From positions 5,092,453 to 5,156,452 of the forward strand of contig OX365946.1 of the NCBI GenBank assembly GCA_947247005.1: DNA of 64,000 bases. The letters run 5' to 3'. Positions 47,746 to 60,779 of the stretch are shown piece after piece. Every line of letters starts with the position of its first letter. Positions within the stretch are counted from its first letter, which is position 1. This stretch comes from Spisula solida (lineage: Eukaryota; Mollusca; Bivalvia; Venerida; Mactridae). The notes under the pieces are model-generated. The model had not been told where the DNA came from and searched no databases. It saw only the letters and a program-made list of their open reading frames with translations. The position numbers and the translations under genes are program-made.

Positions 47746-50063
47746 AGGTAGGTAGTTCTGTACATCAGCCTCCTATAATTTAGTATGTTGATGTTTTCTC
47801 ATGATTGATGTGGGAAGGCAATGTCCTTTGAATGCTGATTTCTTTATCATAAAGTTATCATTCTTCACTTGTTGTTGAAAAGCATTTGATATCATATCAA
47901 TTTCATCTTCATCCCAGTATTGAAACCAAACTTTTAAGAAATTCCGGACATTGACGGAGTATATTTACCGAAGTAGTATAGTTAGTTTTTTCATTAAGAT
48001 TCATAGCTTCGTACTCAATATATATGTTTGTCTTTAGTTCCATGATAAATCTACGTACACTAGATTGCCTGCGGCTTATCACAGTAACCAATGTTGGGCT
48101 GTGGACACGTGTGTGAGATAGATATGTCAATCATACACAAACAGATACGTGTGTCCATCAATCATATAGATGGATTTACTCGAAAGCACGACTTTCTGCA
48201 GTCGACTTATTCTTCGATACACTGTCATCTTCGATTAATCGTGAAACTTCCACTTCGCCATTCGTCTATATTACTGGTATTGTGAAAACCTCGACCATTC
48301 ACGGAACAAGATTCTTAAACAATGTACAAACACACTTCACCTTCAATATTGTAAAATAGCGCAGGGAACTTTATTACAAGAACAGGAATATGTGTAGCCG
48401 AGAAAGTCGGAAATCAGTAAAAAGTGACAATAAATGTATGTAAAATAGTTATTTCCTAATGGTGGATTTTGAAAGTACTGTTCTCGTTACAGAAAAAAGA
48501 ATTCCAGCTATCGACAATTTACAGAACCACAACATATGAATCAATGCGTTTTACAATAAAACTTTACATTTTAGTGGTTGCAAAAAAGGCCGCAGAGTAA
48601 TTTCGTTACAATATTTTGACAGTACTGTTACTTGTTATATAAAATTGGAATTTGCATCCGGTAACCAGTTGTATTAGTTGGCGTTTTGATCAATGTTTAG
48701 GGGGTGGTCGCTATCTTTGATGTTGCTGTTTGCACTGTGATAAGTCAAACGGCTTACACCCTAGCCATAATTCATATGAGTGAATAACGTGTTCCTGGTC
48801 GGTATTTACACAGCATCTTAGTAGAAAAATAAGCTAGTTCTTAAATGTTGATTATAGCATAATACACCATAAACGCTCATGCAATTATATCATCGTAATA
48901 AGTATTTTTACTTCGAACTACATGTATCTTATATCCAATTCATGTTTTGATCCAACCATGACTCCTAGCTTAGATAGTATGATACCCAAACAATGGTCAA
49001 CACCGTTAACTCGTCAGAAAATGTGCAATATTTGTTTTACAATATTGAATTACAGTACGTATTTTGTTGATATTATGTTAACTTAAGTCAGAAAGTGGTA
49101 ATAATGAGTATGAGTTACGTTTCACTGACTGAGGTGGCAGGCTGTCTGAGTATTGAGTGTCTGTTTAGCTGCTCACTTTTATGTATCCCTGTTAATTGTT
49201 CGTTCTTGTGACTTGTGCTGGTAATCTGTGTATGTTCATTTTTTACCCTCGCTGTGTTTGTTCAGTGTTGCTTTGCTTTGTCCTATGTGTCATTATCTTT
49301 TTATGAATTCTCAAAATTCGTTAATACGCTTGAATTATGAATGAACACTTTCACTGGATAACTCCAGACATTAATATGATATTGAGAATGAGACACCGTA
49401 CATATCATAATAACTATTGTAATAAGAACTTGTACTGATTCAGAAGAAAAGTTACATAATGTATATCATATTCATACTCTGAGGACACCACTACTATGGC
49501 AATATCCTCTTATTCCATTTAAAGGTGATGTTAAATGCGTGTTTCTGAGGTTATTCTAATTCCAGTTAGTGTAATGGTTCTTATATTACGGTAGTTACTC
49601 TTACTTAGAACATTATTTTATTATAAAATGGGGCAATGAATATTATGACATTCTTGATATTAGACTCATTATTATGGCTTTAATGTATATACACTTGACG
49701 AATGTTCTAAGTACACACTTTCAGAACTAAAATAAATCAGGAACATAATCATCTAAACTCAATAAAATTGTTAAGATATCATATGTTGGTGAGTGTCTTT
49801 AATACAGAAGAAGATAAACCAAGATCTACGTGAAAATCATTGATGCGTGACGAAAATGACAAAATCACATTTTTCTCATGCACACTTCTCAAATATGTGT
49901 AAATGTGTTTAAATCATTTCATACGTGTACACGATTAACATTTGACCATCAAACATAAAGCCATAAAAATGTAAGTACCTTTCGATAGGTATTTTTTATC
50001 CAAATTACTACTACAATTAATAAAACTCACTATTTTCGATTAGTCTTTTGTAAGAAACGAACA
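47746..50063. other. Unassigned DNA
   Basis: No gene, RNA or repeat partner was recognised. The stretch 49,120-49,330 is T/G-rich ('ttgtt', 'gtgtt') without structure. Copy B is not available for comparison because it runs off the window before this point. Confidence 0.3.
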
Positions 50064-50350
50064 CATTCCCATCACATGGAATTTGATTTTGATGCATTTT
50101 CTTATTTAGGTTACACGATTGAATGGCCGACTTACAGCCCGGACCTAAATAATACGATATAATACGTCTGGGATAAGTTACGGCGACGCATACGAGCACG
50201 ACGGCAACACCAGAACGTACGGGAACTCACAACGAACCATTACTAGAACGGAATGCACTCCCGCAGCGATTGGTACTCATCATTATCAATTCAATGCATC
50301 TGAGGATGTCAGGCTATCATCAGGGCAGACGGTGGTCACACATGCTACTG
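50064..50350 (+). pseudogene. Tc1-like transposase C-terminal relic
   Basis: The frame from 50,115 reads TIEWPTYSPDLNNTI, then a stop, then YVWDKLRRRIRARRQ. This matches the Tc1 family pattern WPxxSPDLNPIExxWD. The stop TAA at 50,160-50,162 sits exactly where the third catalytic residue (Glu) of the DDE triad belongs. Two later frame changes are needed to follow ALPQRL and then GCQAIIRADGGHTCY, the usual family ending. The upstream catalytic core is missing or unrecognisable. It is a dead fragment. Confidence 0.85.
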
Positions 50351-50396
50351 GTGTGCGATTTTGTTGTTTTAAGCAGTTAAATAAATGGTCGTTTTC

Positions 50397-50563
50397 TAGT
50401 AAAGTTCCGCTAATAAAACCACTTTGATTATTTTGAAATCATGCAGAACTTTGCCAGTTTAAGGTCCCAAAGTATTAAATTTAGAACAAAAAAGGTCCGC
50501 TAAAAAAACCGATTCGCTATTAAGACCACCTTTTTGACTGGTCTTATTAGCGGAACCTCACTG
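50397..50563. mobile_element. Mariner/pogo-type MITE
   Basis: The right end GGTCTTATTAGCGGAACC followed by TCACTG|TA and the left end AGTAAAGTTCCGCTAAT are inverted repeats. The right end is flanked by TA. 'gattcgctattaagaccacc' inside matches 46,855-47,012. It lies just after the Tc1-like fragment at 50,064; any link between them is not shown by the sequence. Confidence 0.7.
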
Positions 50564-51184
50564 TATATTGTTATTATATTTCAGAATGGTGATTAACTCT
50601 ACTTGATAGACAATAGTTTCCTGATTCCAAAGGTATATTCTATTCACTGATAGGTCTAATACTTTTTCAGTTAAATGAAAATTACAAAGTGTGTATTTAG
50701 AACATTCGACTAGTGTATATTTCAGTTCCGTACGAACATATAATGGAAGAGGTTGGAACAAATCACGGTATTACGTAGGAAATATTGGGTTTAAATTCCG
50801 TCCGAAAATCACAATATCGCGTAAAATGTAACTCTAAAATCAAACTTGTTTGTTATTATGTACACGTATCTGTTTTCCTATTTAAACCATGTAATAATTG
50901 AAAGGTTACGTCACTGCGGTATACTGTACATCGGCTATTGCTAGTAAGGTAAGTAATATTATCCAGTTTCGCCACCTTCAAGTGTACACTAGGGTAAGTT
51001 CTGAGGCGCTTTATTGTCTTTCTGCGTGTGTTTAATGCCAATTGTATACAAAAGTATTTACTACGATAATTTTCATAGTCATTGAAAGCCGGCTATGGAC
51101 CAGGAATTACACAAAATGGTGATTAAAAGACGAAACTCGTATCGTTAATCACGCAAAAACTAAGCTCGGTCTGTCAAATAAAGA
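50564..51184. other. Unassigned DNA before copy B
   Basis: Short minus-strand frames without motifs; nothing else recognised. The duplication junction should lie at the right end of this stretch. Confidence 0.3.
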
Positions 51185-52050
51185 TGTTTTTGTTTATATT
51201 CTTCGTTAAACAACACAACTTGAATCGAGTACAATGTTCACTATAAATGAACCATATGCGCAGGCTTTGGTATAAATTATTTCGATGTAAGTATATCCTG
51301 CTAGGTTTCCTGCCTTGTATAATAATGTTGTCAAGGAACTGCCAAAGGTTACGGGGGTGATAAACAACACTAATACAGATACTGTGTTTCTACTATAATG
51401 TTCAGGAATACTTCTATATGTACAGTACATCTATTGGTGAATATATTTCATCTCATTTTAATTCAATTCAGTTCATATGCAATTCAATCCAGTTCATATT
51501 CAATTCAATTCATAAGCCCTGAAACAAACAATAAAGAGCATTAAGTATAATGGTAACAAGTTCATTATAACATCTGTATAATTACTTTGCTATACGATAT
51601 GTTAAGCTAAGAATCCTGTGAGCATCGGCCTTTAATATAATATACATTAATCAAGGAGTCAGTTAAGAACATACATGATATACAAACAAGACAAACAATG
51701 ACAAACAACAAAGGTACAATTATAACATCTATATCACACACATAGTTACATACCGATTATGGATCGGGTCTTCAACAACTCACAATAACTCACTCCACGT
51801 CACACACTCACTGTGGTGGATTACTGCAAATGGTTAGAGAACATTGTTAGCAAATAGAAGGAATTACAGATTAATACTTTTACCAATCACCATTCTATTA
51901 CTTTACAAGAACATGACAGCCATCTTGAACTCAAAGGGCCAACACACCCATTTACACATTTCTAGTATTAATAATAACAAAGTAAAGTTCATTTAAGATA
52001 CAGGTCTCTATGAATATACAAGAATATCAGATATAAGAATATAATATAAT

Positions 52051-52204
52051 TTAGAATATAACCTACATTATGAGCCAATGAAAACGCCGCATTTTCGCGG
52101 TTAAATGAAAATTTAATCATTAAAATTTTCTCTTAACAGACTTGACGTCTTGCGTTGGCGCTAATTTCTATCGGCCAATCAGAATGCAGAATGTTATATT
52201 CTAA
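52051..52204. mobile_element. 154-bp MITE, copy 2
   Basis: Identical base for base to 2,415-2,568, with ends TTAGAATATAAC and GTTATATTCTAA. Flanks differ ('ataatataat' here). It is in the block unique to copy B, consistent with recent movement. Only three bases separate it from the palindrome on its right. Confidence 0.8.
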
Positions 52205-52206
52205 GT

Positions 52207-52311
52207 TAGTTAGAACATATTAAGTAAATTTTAATGACTAAAAAGGCATCGCTTTGCTTCGCTCGCTCCGCCCTTTTTAATCATTAAAATTTACTTAATA
52301 TGTTCTAACTA
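52207..52311. repeat. Palindrome with GC-rich loop
   Basis: About 39-base arms, TAGTTAGAACATATTAAGTA against TACTTAATATGTTCTAACTA, extend inward to 'aaaaagg'. The loop is 'catcgctttgcttcgctcgc' plus 'tccgcc'. Its complement shares GAGCGAAGC with the loop at 15,849-15,867. The inner arm motif AAATTTTAATGA resembles the centre of the adjacent MITE. Confidence 0.7.
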
Positions 52312-55300
52312 TAACGAAAAATAAGAACAAACCTCTATATAACCTTCTTTCTTCAGAAGCTAACTTGGACTGACAACGAATAGCAGTCATGTGACACCAA
52401 TTTAGGGATTAACACAAGAGATCATAACACAGTCAAAATGGTTCTTTATTACACAGAACAAGGAAGTTAATCAATACCTCCTTAGGTTAAAAACAACAAC
52501 TGACCTCAGTCAAACATCACTAAAAGTGAAATACTAAACGACAAATAGATTTTATGATTCGCACATTCCGAGAAGTCGAATGATAGCCATTAATTGAATA
52601 CCACCAGTGTATAATTTCACAAAAAACCTCTCCACACTCTGATTCCTGTTGCCATTTGCATTCAGCCACCATAATAAATATGTTTATTAATTCAAATGTA
52701 TGTTTTTGGCAACATCTGGGCTAGATCGTTATCTCCAGATTATTATGTGTGTTATCGTAAGCTGACATATACATATTTCAACCCGAAGTACAATAGGTAT
52801 CCAGTAAGTAATTACAGGGTGTATGGCGCAAGATTTTGGAGAAAACTCTTTTCGTGACTATGTAATTATCAATGAACGTTTTGTCTGAAATGACGCGAAT
52901 CTTTGGACTCGTGGAGTTGAGATTGTTATAAACTCTGGATCGTCTGAAATAAGGAACAATTCCTCTCAAATCCAAACGCGTCTGCTGCGATTCATAGAAT
53001 TCATAGCAATTTTGCTGTATATGCTTATACCCATATGCAAGTCATCTTCTTCGACCTATCAGCCCATAATGGGTATATCTTTGTACGCATCGAGTTCGTT
53101 ACTTGTAGCATAAAGGTTGTTGAACGTTTGGCGAGTTTTTAGATTGTCAGTTTGACATTGAGTGATATATTACAGTAAATCAAGATGGTAAGTTAGACGA
53201 ATCTAACATTTGAAAATAACCTGGCTGAGTTGTATTCGTTACGGAACTTTCGTTATTGGTTTAAACTAATCATCAAGTAATAACATCCACAAGACATGTA
53301 AGGCATTTAATTAACATATCTGTCAAAACTTATTTGAAGCAATTTAATTTTACATAGAAAACAATTATGTTTTTTAATGGGAATAAAACACATAAAGTTG
53401 CTATCCGCACATGCATTATTTCCTTGATTTGATCAAATGACTTTATCGCCTGTTTAATTTCACGATGCAATTTCGCTCTATGTTATAATGCTGATAATTG
53501 GAAATGTGGATATATAGATAACAACTTCAATACTCTTCAAAACGAATCAACTGGTGAAATAAAAAAGTTCGTGATGTTTTTAGATTCTACCAGTTTGAAA
53601 TAATATATTAATCTCAGAGAAGTATAAATAAAACATGGGAGATTACAAGATATATCAACGCAAATGTTTTGGAATGGTTGTCTAGTAAAGCACCCTTGTG
53701 TCAATAGCCAGACAATCAACCTTACTATTTTACTCGATATATTCTATTCTGATACTAGTATCTCCTATCGCTGGCTTAGAATGACTGCATATTTTAAATC
53801 TGCATTACAAGGCACGTCTTAAGAGTCTATTTTCATAAACTTCGGAACTGTTCATGTTGACTAAACTGAAGTTGAAAAAGCTTGTTTTTCCATAAGTAAG
53901 CAGTAGTCTTCGGACACTGTTTTCTAGTTTTTTTCTTCAAAATATCGATTTTGTTCTTACGACCTTCTCATTTTAAGCCAGCGATATAATAAAACAGCAT
54001 TTAACGTGTGTTTTGTTCGAATAAGCGTTACTGGATTAATATAGTGTAATGGACAGATTTTACTACTTTGTATATTTACACATTTTAAAATACATTCAAA
54101 TTATTACCACCAAGTTATATTAATCAATTGATATGAGCAACGTGTACAACTATTAAAAAATTACCACAGGATCACGTTCAATAAAATCTTCTCGTCAGGC
54201 ATATTGCTACCAACTAGATTGTCATCCATGTAATTGTGATACAAGGAATGAGAGTTTATGATCTCTCGTGATATTTGCTGCCGCCAGGTCCTCTACATGT
54301 TGTCACGTAGTGCATGCTAAATAGCAAATCAGTACTGGTTGATACTTAATTAGACGGAAACTGATTTGGTCACACTTACATGATGGGATACTTTTGAAAT
54401 TAACGGTGCTACATTGTATTACAAACAATGAAACAATACCTTTATATGGAACTGCTATCAGTGTGACGTGTGATAAGGTGGCAATCAAAGATGGTAGATA
54501 TGTTAGATAAGGCGACAGGAGAAAATTAGAATCCTCATTGAGATGATATCATACTGTCACTATTGCTGTATGTGTTTGTAGTGTACAGATAAAGGTGAAC
54601 AACTGACGTGAATTATACAAATGAATGCCAACATAGTGTCAGTATGTATCTAACATGCAGTTACTTACAATGTTTAAAACATTAACTAGCTGATGAATAA
54701 TGGTGGAATATAATGGGTAACACTGTCTGCATTAACATGGTACACGTTCGGAAAATCTTCATCAATTCCAATACACATATGATGATGTACTTCTGGTTAG
54801 TATTTTGGTGTAGAGATGAGGACCCTTTGCACCCATACTACATACTCACGCTAATATAACACTTAATCGGTCTATAGGTAGCTGTGTAGTAGTATGTGTC
54901 CGATAGCCTGATGGTTGAGTAATTCGTGTAGCAGGCTTGACATTGCAGAACATTCTGATAAGGTAGTTTGGCGAACCGTTAGTTCAGGAATAAATGTTAT
55001 CTGCCTAATTACCTTGTGTTTTGTACTATTGTAAGGAATGGGGAAGTAAATATGCTCTGACAGTAGGGGTCGCACAGGAAAGTAATTGCTGACGCTTCAA
55101 ATAGAGATGACACTATAATAAAACACTTTGCATGACATGAGTAATGATTATTTTCTAAACCGTCCGTTACAATATTGGTTGCTGCTATTATGTTGCGAAA
55201 TAATTCTCTGGTTAAATTACTTAGTAAATAACATTATAATTCAGCCTTGTGAGATCATTTTCTCGCTTATTTATATGTGAGAAATTTATAATCAGGCGGG

Positions 55301-55892
55301 CTGTTTTGAGACCACTGAATGTGATGAAGCACAAATAGCAGATGTATTGTAACCTACTCAGATTTTCTAATGATCAATGTAGAATCAGAGTACTGTAGGG
55401 AGTATCTAAAGACATATTACCTTCTATTAGCGAATGTTAAACAATAGTACAGAGCTGTGAGATATTTGTTAAAACTATTATATTGCATTCACTCGAATGT
55501 AAACGTGATTGTTGAATTATTTTTATACGTTTACGACGCTGACTGACCTGAAAAAAAGAATGAAATCACTATGTAGACGTCGCAATAACTTTTAAGACCC
55601 TGCAAGCATTATACGATGACGAACAATGATAATTTGGCAAACATTTTTTTATCAATGCTTGCAGAGACAGATAAGCTTGAATAATCTAATCATTGAATGT
55701 AGAATATGTGAAACGCTACCGTAAAGTTTTGAGAAAATAATTTAAGCTCAGGTAAAAGTATTAGGTTGAATACCATTCAATGAGAATAATTGCATATCCT
55801 GCTTATTTAATCCTTATCATTTCGGGAACTTAAAGTAAACTATAAGAATGTTCATTCGTTTTTGAAATAAATATGTTCACACTGATCACTCA

Positions 55893-56125
55893 TAGCAAAT
55901 CCATGTACAAATGGATCATCAACTACAATGAAGAGTCCATGTCTTTTATTCAAAACATAAATGTGCAATCAATAATTACTTTCATTAAATATGAAACGGG
56001 TCTTGTATATACATGGCCATCAGATCCACATGACAGCATTTACACACACAAATCGTTGTCAGAGACTTGTTGCCATATTAGTACATTAACTTTGAGAGTA
56101 CCAACATTCATCTTCTCAATTGACA
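55893..56125. other. ~230-bp segment present only in copy B
   Basis: Copy A joins 'ctcatag' directly to 'aaaatggacactacctgg'. Copy B has about 230 extra bases here, just before its LINE relic. No inverted ends or tRNA boxes. It could be ancestral LINE sequence lost from A: an open frame runs across it (55,873-56,136), but I recognise no motif. Confidence 0.5.
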
Positions 56126-56127
56126 CT

Positions 56128-56292
56128 ACCTGGTGAAAGTAAAAGAGGTAGAACAAGAACAACATGGAGGAGAACAGTTACACCAGAACTATCGAACATG
56201 GAATATACTGGGGGACGGGCCAAATACACAGCGAAATACCGCGGAAGAAACGGGCAAATTGTTAAAGTATCATGTTCCATTTGGAATGAATG
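56128..56292 (+). pseudogene. LINE reverse-transcriptase C-terminal relic (copy B)
   Basis: Frame: LPGESKRGRTRTTWRRTV, followed by ELSN, YTGGRAKY and YRGRNGQ, ending in a stop near 56,290. The intact TTWRRT motif makes this the better preserved of the two copies and supports the LINE assignment made for 35,245. Confidence 0.55.
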
Positions 56293-58223
56293 AGAAAAGT
56301 CAGGAAGTAGAGGGCTGCTTCCGCTGTTTACAATGCTCATCTTGTACTACAGTGTAATGATGTTGAAAGATAAGTTATGTCAAAATTATGCAAACAGACG
56401 TATAATGTAGTACAAAATATAAACTATGAGCTTCTTCAGCTTTCCAAATCTACTGACTGGAATATACATATCTAAACAATTAATCCACTGGAAGTCATTA
56501 TCAATCGCAGTTTATTCAAATGCAAATTATCTAGTATAACTTGAATGAACGATAATTTGTTGAACCAAGGAATTTCAGAAAATTCATGAAACATTGTTTA
56601 ATGTCCTTTTGTAAATATTTCTTAAACTTACTATTAAAGTCAGAACGTTTAAAACAGCATGGAGTTTGTCTTATTTCAACTTATTTATGACTGTTGTAAA
56701 GTTACACATTTATTTAAAACATGCGCGAAAGGTGTATATTTGCGCTTTGTAGTAATGAATAGTGGCATAGTCGTTATTTCATAACTAAAAATTCGTTCAC
56801 ATCATGTTGTACAATACAGTTCAACCGTTTCTTGTACCTTGTACAGACACCGTTTAATATTTAGCTTGCGGTATGAGTACTTACGGTCAAGCAGACAAAT
56901 TGCGACAGTGAAAAAAGTCGACTTACCACACATATTCAAGATGGCATGATTAAGAAAAGAGTATACACTTATAATACGGTATGTCATTTTTAGATATCAA
57001 TAAATGACTTTTTGAATAACTACACACATCATTCGCCTAAATGAATCATTACTTCATTTTTGATTACTTTTTTTAGCAGTTACATTTATGGTAATCAGCA
57101 TGTTTCAGAGAGAATAATATTTTCCGATAATCATCAAGTTTCATCATAAATCATCGGTATCATAACTTTCTACCTCGTGACAATGGAAAGCCGGAATGTT
57201 TTCTCTTTACGAAACCAAAGACATTCTGACACATAATCAAATTAATTCTCGACACTTTCACCAGCTAGAGAAACACGCAGGACCGTACTATATATGAAAC
57301 AACAAAATCTATCGAATCGATGTGAACGGAGTATGCGCAAGAGTTCCAATCAGTTGTCAGCTATCATGAAATTGTAACGTGCTAAAATAAAACTCAAAAC
57401 AACGCTTCAATTAAGTTTTTTACGATGAAATGAAGAGTTATGTAATCTCGTAAACATTAATTAAATTGTCTTACTATTGTATTCAATAATTTCCTGTCGC
57501 ATGAAATATTTAGCTTCCAACGTCATCTTGCCAATCCACTGATCTTAATAGAATTGAATATTCACCGAAAAAAGATTAAATGAAGATTGGATTTACACGT
57601 TTTTAGTCCTGCTCAAATATAAACAAGAACTTATGATCATTGAAAGCATCTTTCAATTAAGGGCTAATTTATCGGCAACAAACCTGTGTAACGTGCAGGG
57701 ACCATATATAAACACGATATGGGAGTATAGTTGCGATTTCTAGTTTCAACTTCTGGCAATCACAACGAACAGAGACACCTTGTGGGACTTTGCAACGTTC
57801 CACGGAATACGATTAAAAGCGGCTACATGAGTATGATAAAAGTTTTAGTGTGTTTCTACGGACTAATACCCAATTATATAAGTGTTATACGTACAATACG
57901 GTTATAATATTTAAACACAAATCTGGAAACGACGTGCACAAGTCAATCGAATATTAACGTAATAGACAAAATCTGTATTCTGTCAATTCTATGTACGCAC
58001 AGACTAAGTGTGAATCTGGTATCAAACCAAGTGGTCTCCCAATTCGAAAGAGTATAAGGAATATTTATTACTGTGAGGCGTTTGGCGTTCGTTACACCGT
58101 TTTTAGTTTGGTCGTTTCTAAGTGGTTTTAAACCAGATTGTTTTGATTTGAAGTTATTTGTTGTGCCTCTTGAGACTACTTCATCATAATTTTGTACAGC
58201 ATGTAGTATAATTGTTTACAATA

Positions 58224-58544
58224 GACAGGTTGTGATGCGAACGTGTACGACTACGTGTACGTGTAGCTACCCGTACATGTATACGTACGCGTTGCCATTA
58301 AAATTTGCTTGCGAAACACAACGTGTGCGCGTAACATAACATGGCAGGTGTAGCATGATCTATTCCTGAATCGATAATGAGTGTTTGTATAGATGAATTA
58401 TTTGGTTTTCCGTGCTTACGCAAGTCTGTGTGACACAAAATATTTTTGTTTGTCACAGGTCGGTAACTTGTAGAACTACACATACTTTGATGACGAAATC
58501 ATCAAAAGTAGTATTGACGTACACGTTAACTTTCGCAACCTCTC
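58224..58544. mobile_element. 321-bp TIR element present only in copy B
   Basis: Left end GACAGGTTGTGATGCGAACG and right end (read inverted) GAGAGGTTGCGAAAGTTAAC share a terminal repeat of about 27 bases ending in GTGTACG. TA lies on both sides. Copy A at 38,485-38,500 reads 'ttttagaataatacacc' with no insert. The interior has repeated 'acgtgtacg' words and no frame. TA duplication suggests the Tc1/mariner group. Confidence 0.75.
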
Positions 58545-58695
58545 TATTATCATACACCATGCTACATGTAGTATATATTGTCTCGTGATTTTGTCTTGAT
58601 TGTAGTATTCATACAAAAAAACAACAACAAAACCTCAACTATATCGGCTTATATCTGATTATAAATTGTTGTATCTTTTATAACTCAATTATATA

Positions 58696-59073
58696 TTGGA
58701 TGATCCTGATTGTTCTGATCTAGACGTCGAAGATATTGTAACTCGAGTAAATGTTATCAGTAGAGGTATCATACAAGGACTGGAGAGAAATACGCACGCT
58801 AATCTCTCTCAAAGCAAGTGTTGGCTTTTTATGGACGCGTATATTTCTTATGATCATTTATATCTGAAGTGGTGTTTTCGCGAACTGCTTAAATTGCATT
58901 CAGAATTGATGAGTCAATTTTTCTGTAATGTGAACATTGAGGTTATTGTAAGCCGGTTTCATGTTTTTGGATCGTTACATAAATACTTCTTGTTCATAAT
59001 ATGTTTGCCTTTTCTTCAGTTCGTGCGAAAAGCCATTAAAACATGCGTAGCAAAATGCTTATTTAATTTATGA
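58696..59073 (+). other. Exon-like open segment, copy B
   Basis: The 125-codon frame reads MDDPDCSDLDVEDIVTRV, then CWLFMDAYISYDHLYLKW and CFRELLKLHSEL, ending with a hydrophobic, probably spurious, tail. DAYISY followed six residues later by W matches box 1 spacing of TIR domains better than copy A does. 'gttctgatctag' before and 'attgtaagc' within could be splice sites. The part before 'gacgtcgaa' is frame-shifted in copy A. If real, it would be a fragment of one exon of a larger gene; more likely it is a relic. Confidence 0.3.
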
Positions 59074-60779
59074 GGTGGAAATAATGACAGAAAATATTGA
59101 TCATGCATTTCCTAAATAGCGTCATTAAATTTGGATGAAAAACGGATTTCTTGTGAATAAGAGTTAAAACCTTTAGTATCGTGGATTTTAGATTTTTAGA
59201 TCTTTTAGCGTGTCAGAATGTATAATTGCTAACTGCATAACACCATATGTTTAGTATAGTGGGAGACACTAACTGCTCTTAGAAACAAATAGTTGATTTT
59301 TTTAATTTCCTCGTTGTGCCTGTCTATATCATACGGTAGTGTTTGACCTTGTTAGCACTTTTTTGACTCCTGAAGTTAGGACTTGTGACGGTTTACTTTC
59401 ATTTCTTGTTTAGTTTGGTCTTGGGCGATATGACGTTGCATGCATTTTGTTCATTCCTTTTATTGGCGGTCGAGCTGCCCGACTGTTTCTGTTGAGTGCT
59501 GCCTTCGTTTTTTTTTATTTTTCATTACCTGTTTGGTCTCATTAATATATGTATCATTGTTTTATAACATTTTCATGAAAATGCGAAGTAACAAAAACGT
59601 AAGAGTAGACTCGCCACCCATTTAGTACAAATGTACAGTGCTCTTAGACACGCTTATTTTTCCTGCTCAATTGAAAACATAAATAAACATTAAAACATTA
59701 AACACTACAGGATTAAAATACCATCTGTTGAATGTCATTGATGTGTAAACACCCGATCTGAAGGAACACATTGAGTAAAGCCCCGAAGGGTCTTTATGTT
59801 AACTACAACACATGGTCGTTTAATCCTTATTATTCCAAAATGACTTTTGAAAGGACCCTCAATTATTATAAACAACGGATACACTGTGGTTATTAAAATA
59901 TCTTCCTACGATATCATCAAAGTGCGCTATATTGAATGACGTCATACACATGACGTCATCATAGCGTGATGTTTCGTGAACTTCAGCTTTCATTACAATA
60001 GCTGAACAAATTGTGGTTAAGATGACGATGCCCCTAACTTCAACATTTAATTATTTTATTAACAAAAACAGGTAAGCAATGTTCATGTGAAGCCACAAAC
60101 AATTGTAGGAAGAGCTAGTTAGGTGCTTAAATGTACAGCTGTGACTTCATTCATCCATTATGTTATGCATTCTTACATTCAAGCTCTTACTTAACTTTTA
60201 TGAAATGAAACGGATATCGATTATGTTATTGGTATGCTGCTATTTGTTATAAAATATTCTAAAGACAACTTCATGTTTGGTAGTTTTATTTTGTTGTCGA
60301 AATTCTGCAGTTACTTGATTTCATTGATATGAGAACAAATTAATTTCCTGGAATGCACCATTGCATTACATAAAAAAGAACAAACATGGATACATACACT
60401 TCTGTATTTGAAAAATTGCTTCGTTCTTGATCAACGAATGTTGTTTTATAGTTATTACGTTGTGGAGAATTCAATACAAAGTTGCATGGAACAGAAGCAA
60501 GTGTACACTGTAATGAATGATGTTAATCATGCTTAACCATTGAGGCATGCGGCATGACAATTTTATGGTAAGACATAAAACTATGAAGCATCTTTTTGAA
60601 ATATGTATGATATATAGACTATATAATTATATATAAAGAAGATGACACTAGAGTATGGCGACCTGGCGGTAGATTATGCATGTGTTAGCAATGGAATAGA
60701 ATAATTTTATATCCAATCATTTGTCATTGCTAGGATACAATCACCGTAAAATAAATACATTCAAGTGTATAAAATAAGG

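Larger units (their letters stand above)
51294..52540. other. 1.25-kb block unique to copy B
   Basis: Copy A passes from its equivalent of 51,293 to that of 52,541 within about 85 unrelated bases. The block contains an AATTC-rich stretch (51,456-51,515), the 154-bp MITE, a palindrome and unassigned DNA. No LTR pair or frame was recognised, so it may be several insertions. Confidence 0.6.

Noticed and set aside
51294..52540. LTR retrotransposon as the cause of the 1.25-kb block
   Set aside because: No direct terminal repeats, primer-binding site or gag/pol frame could be found.
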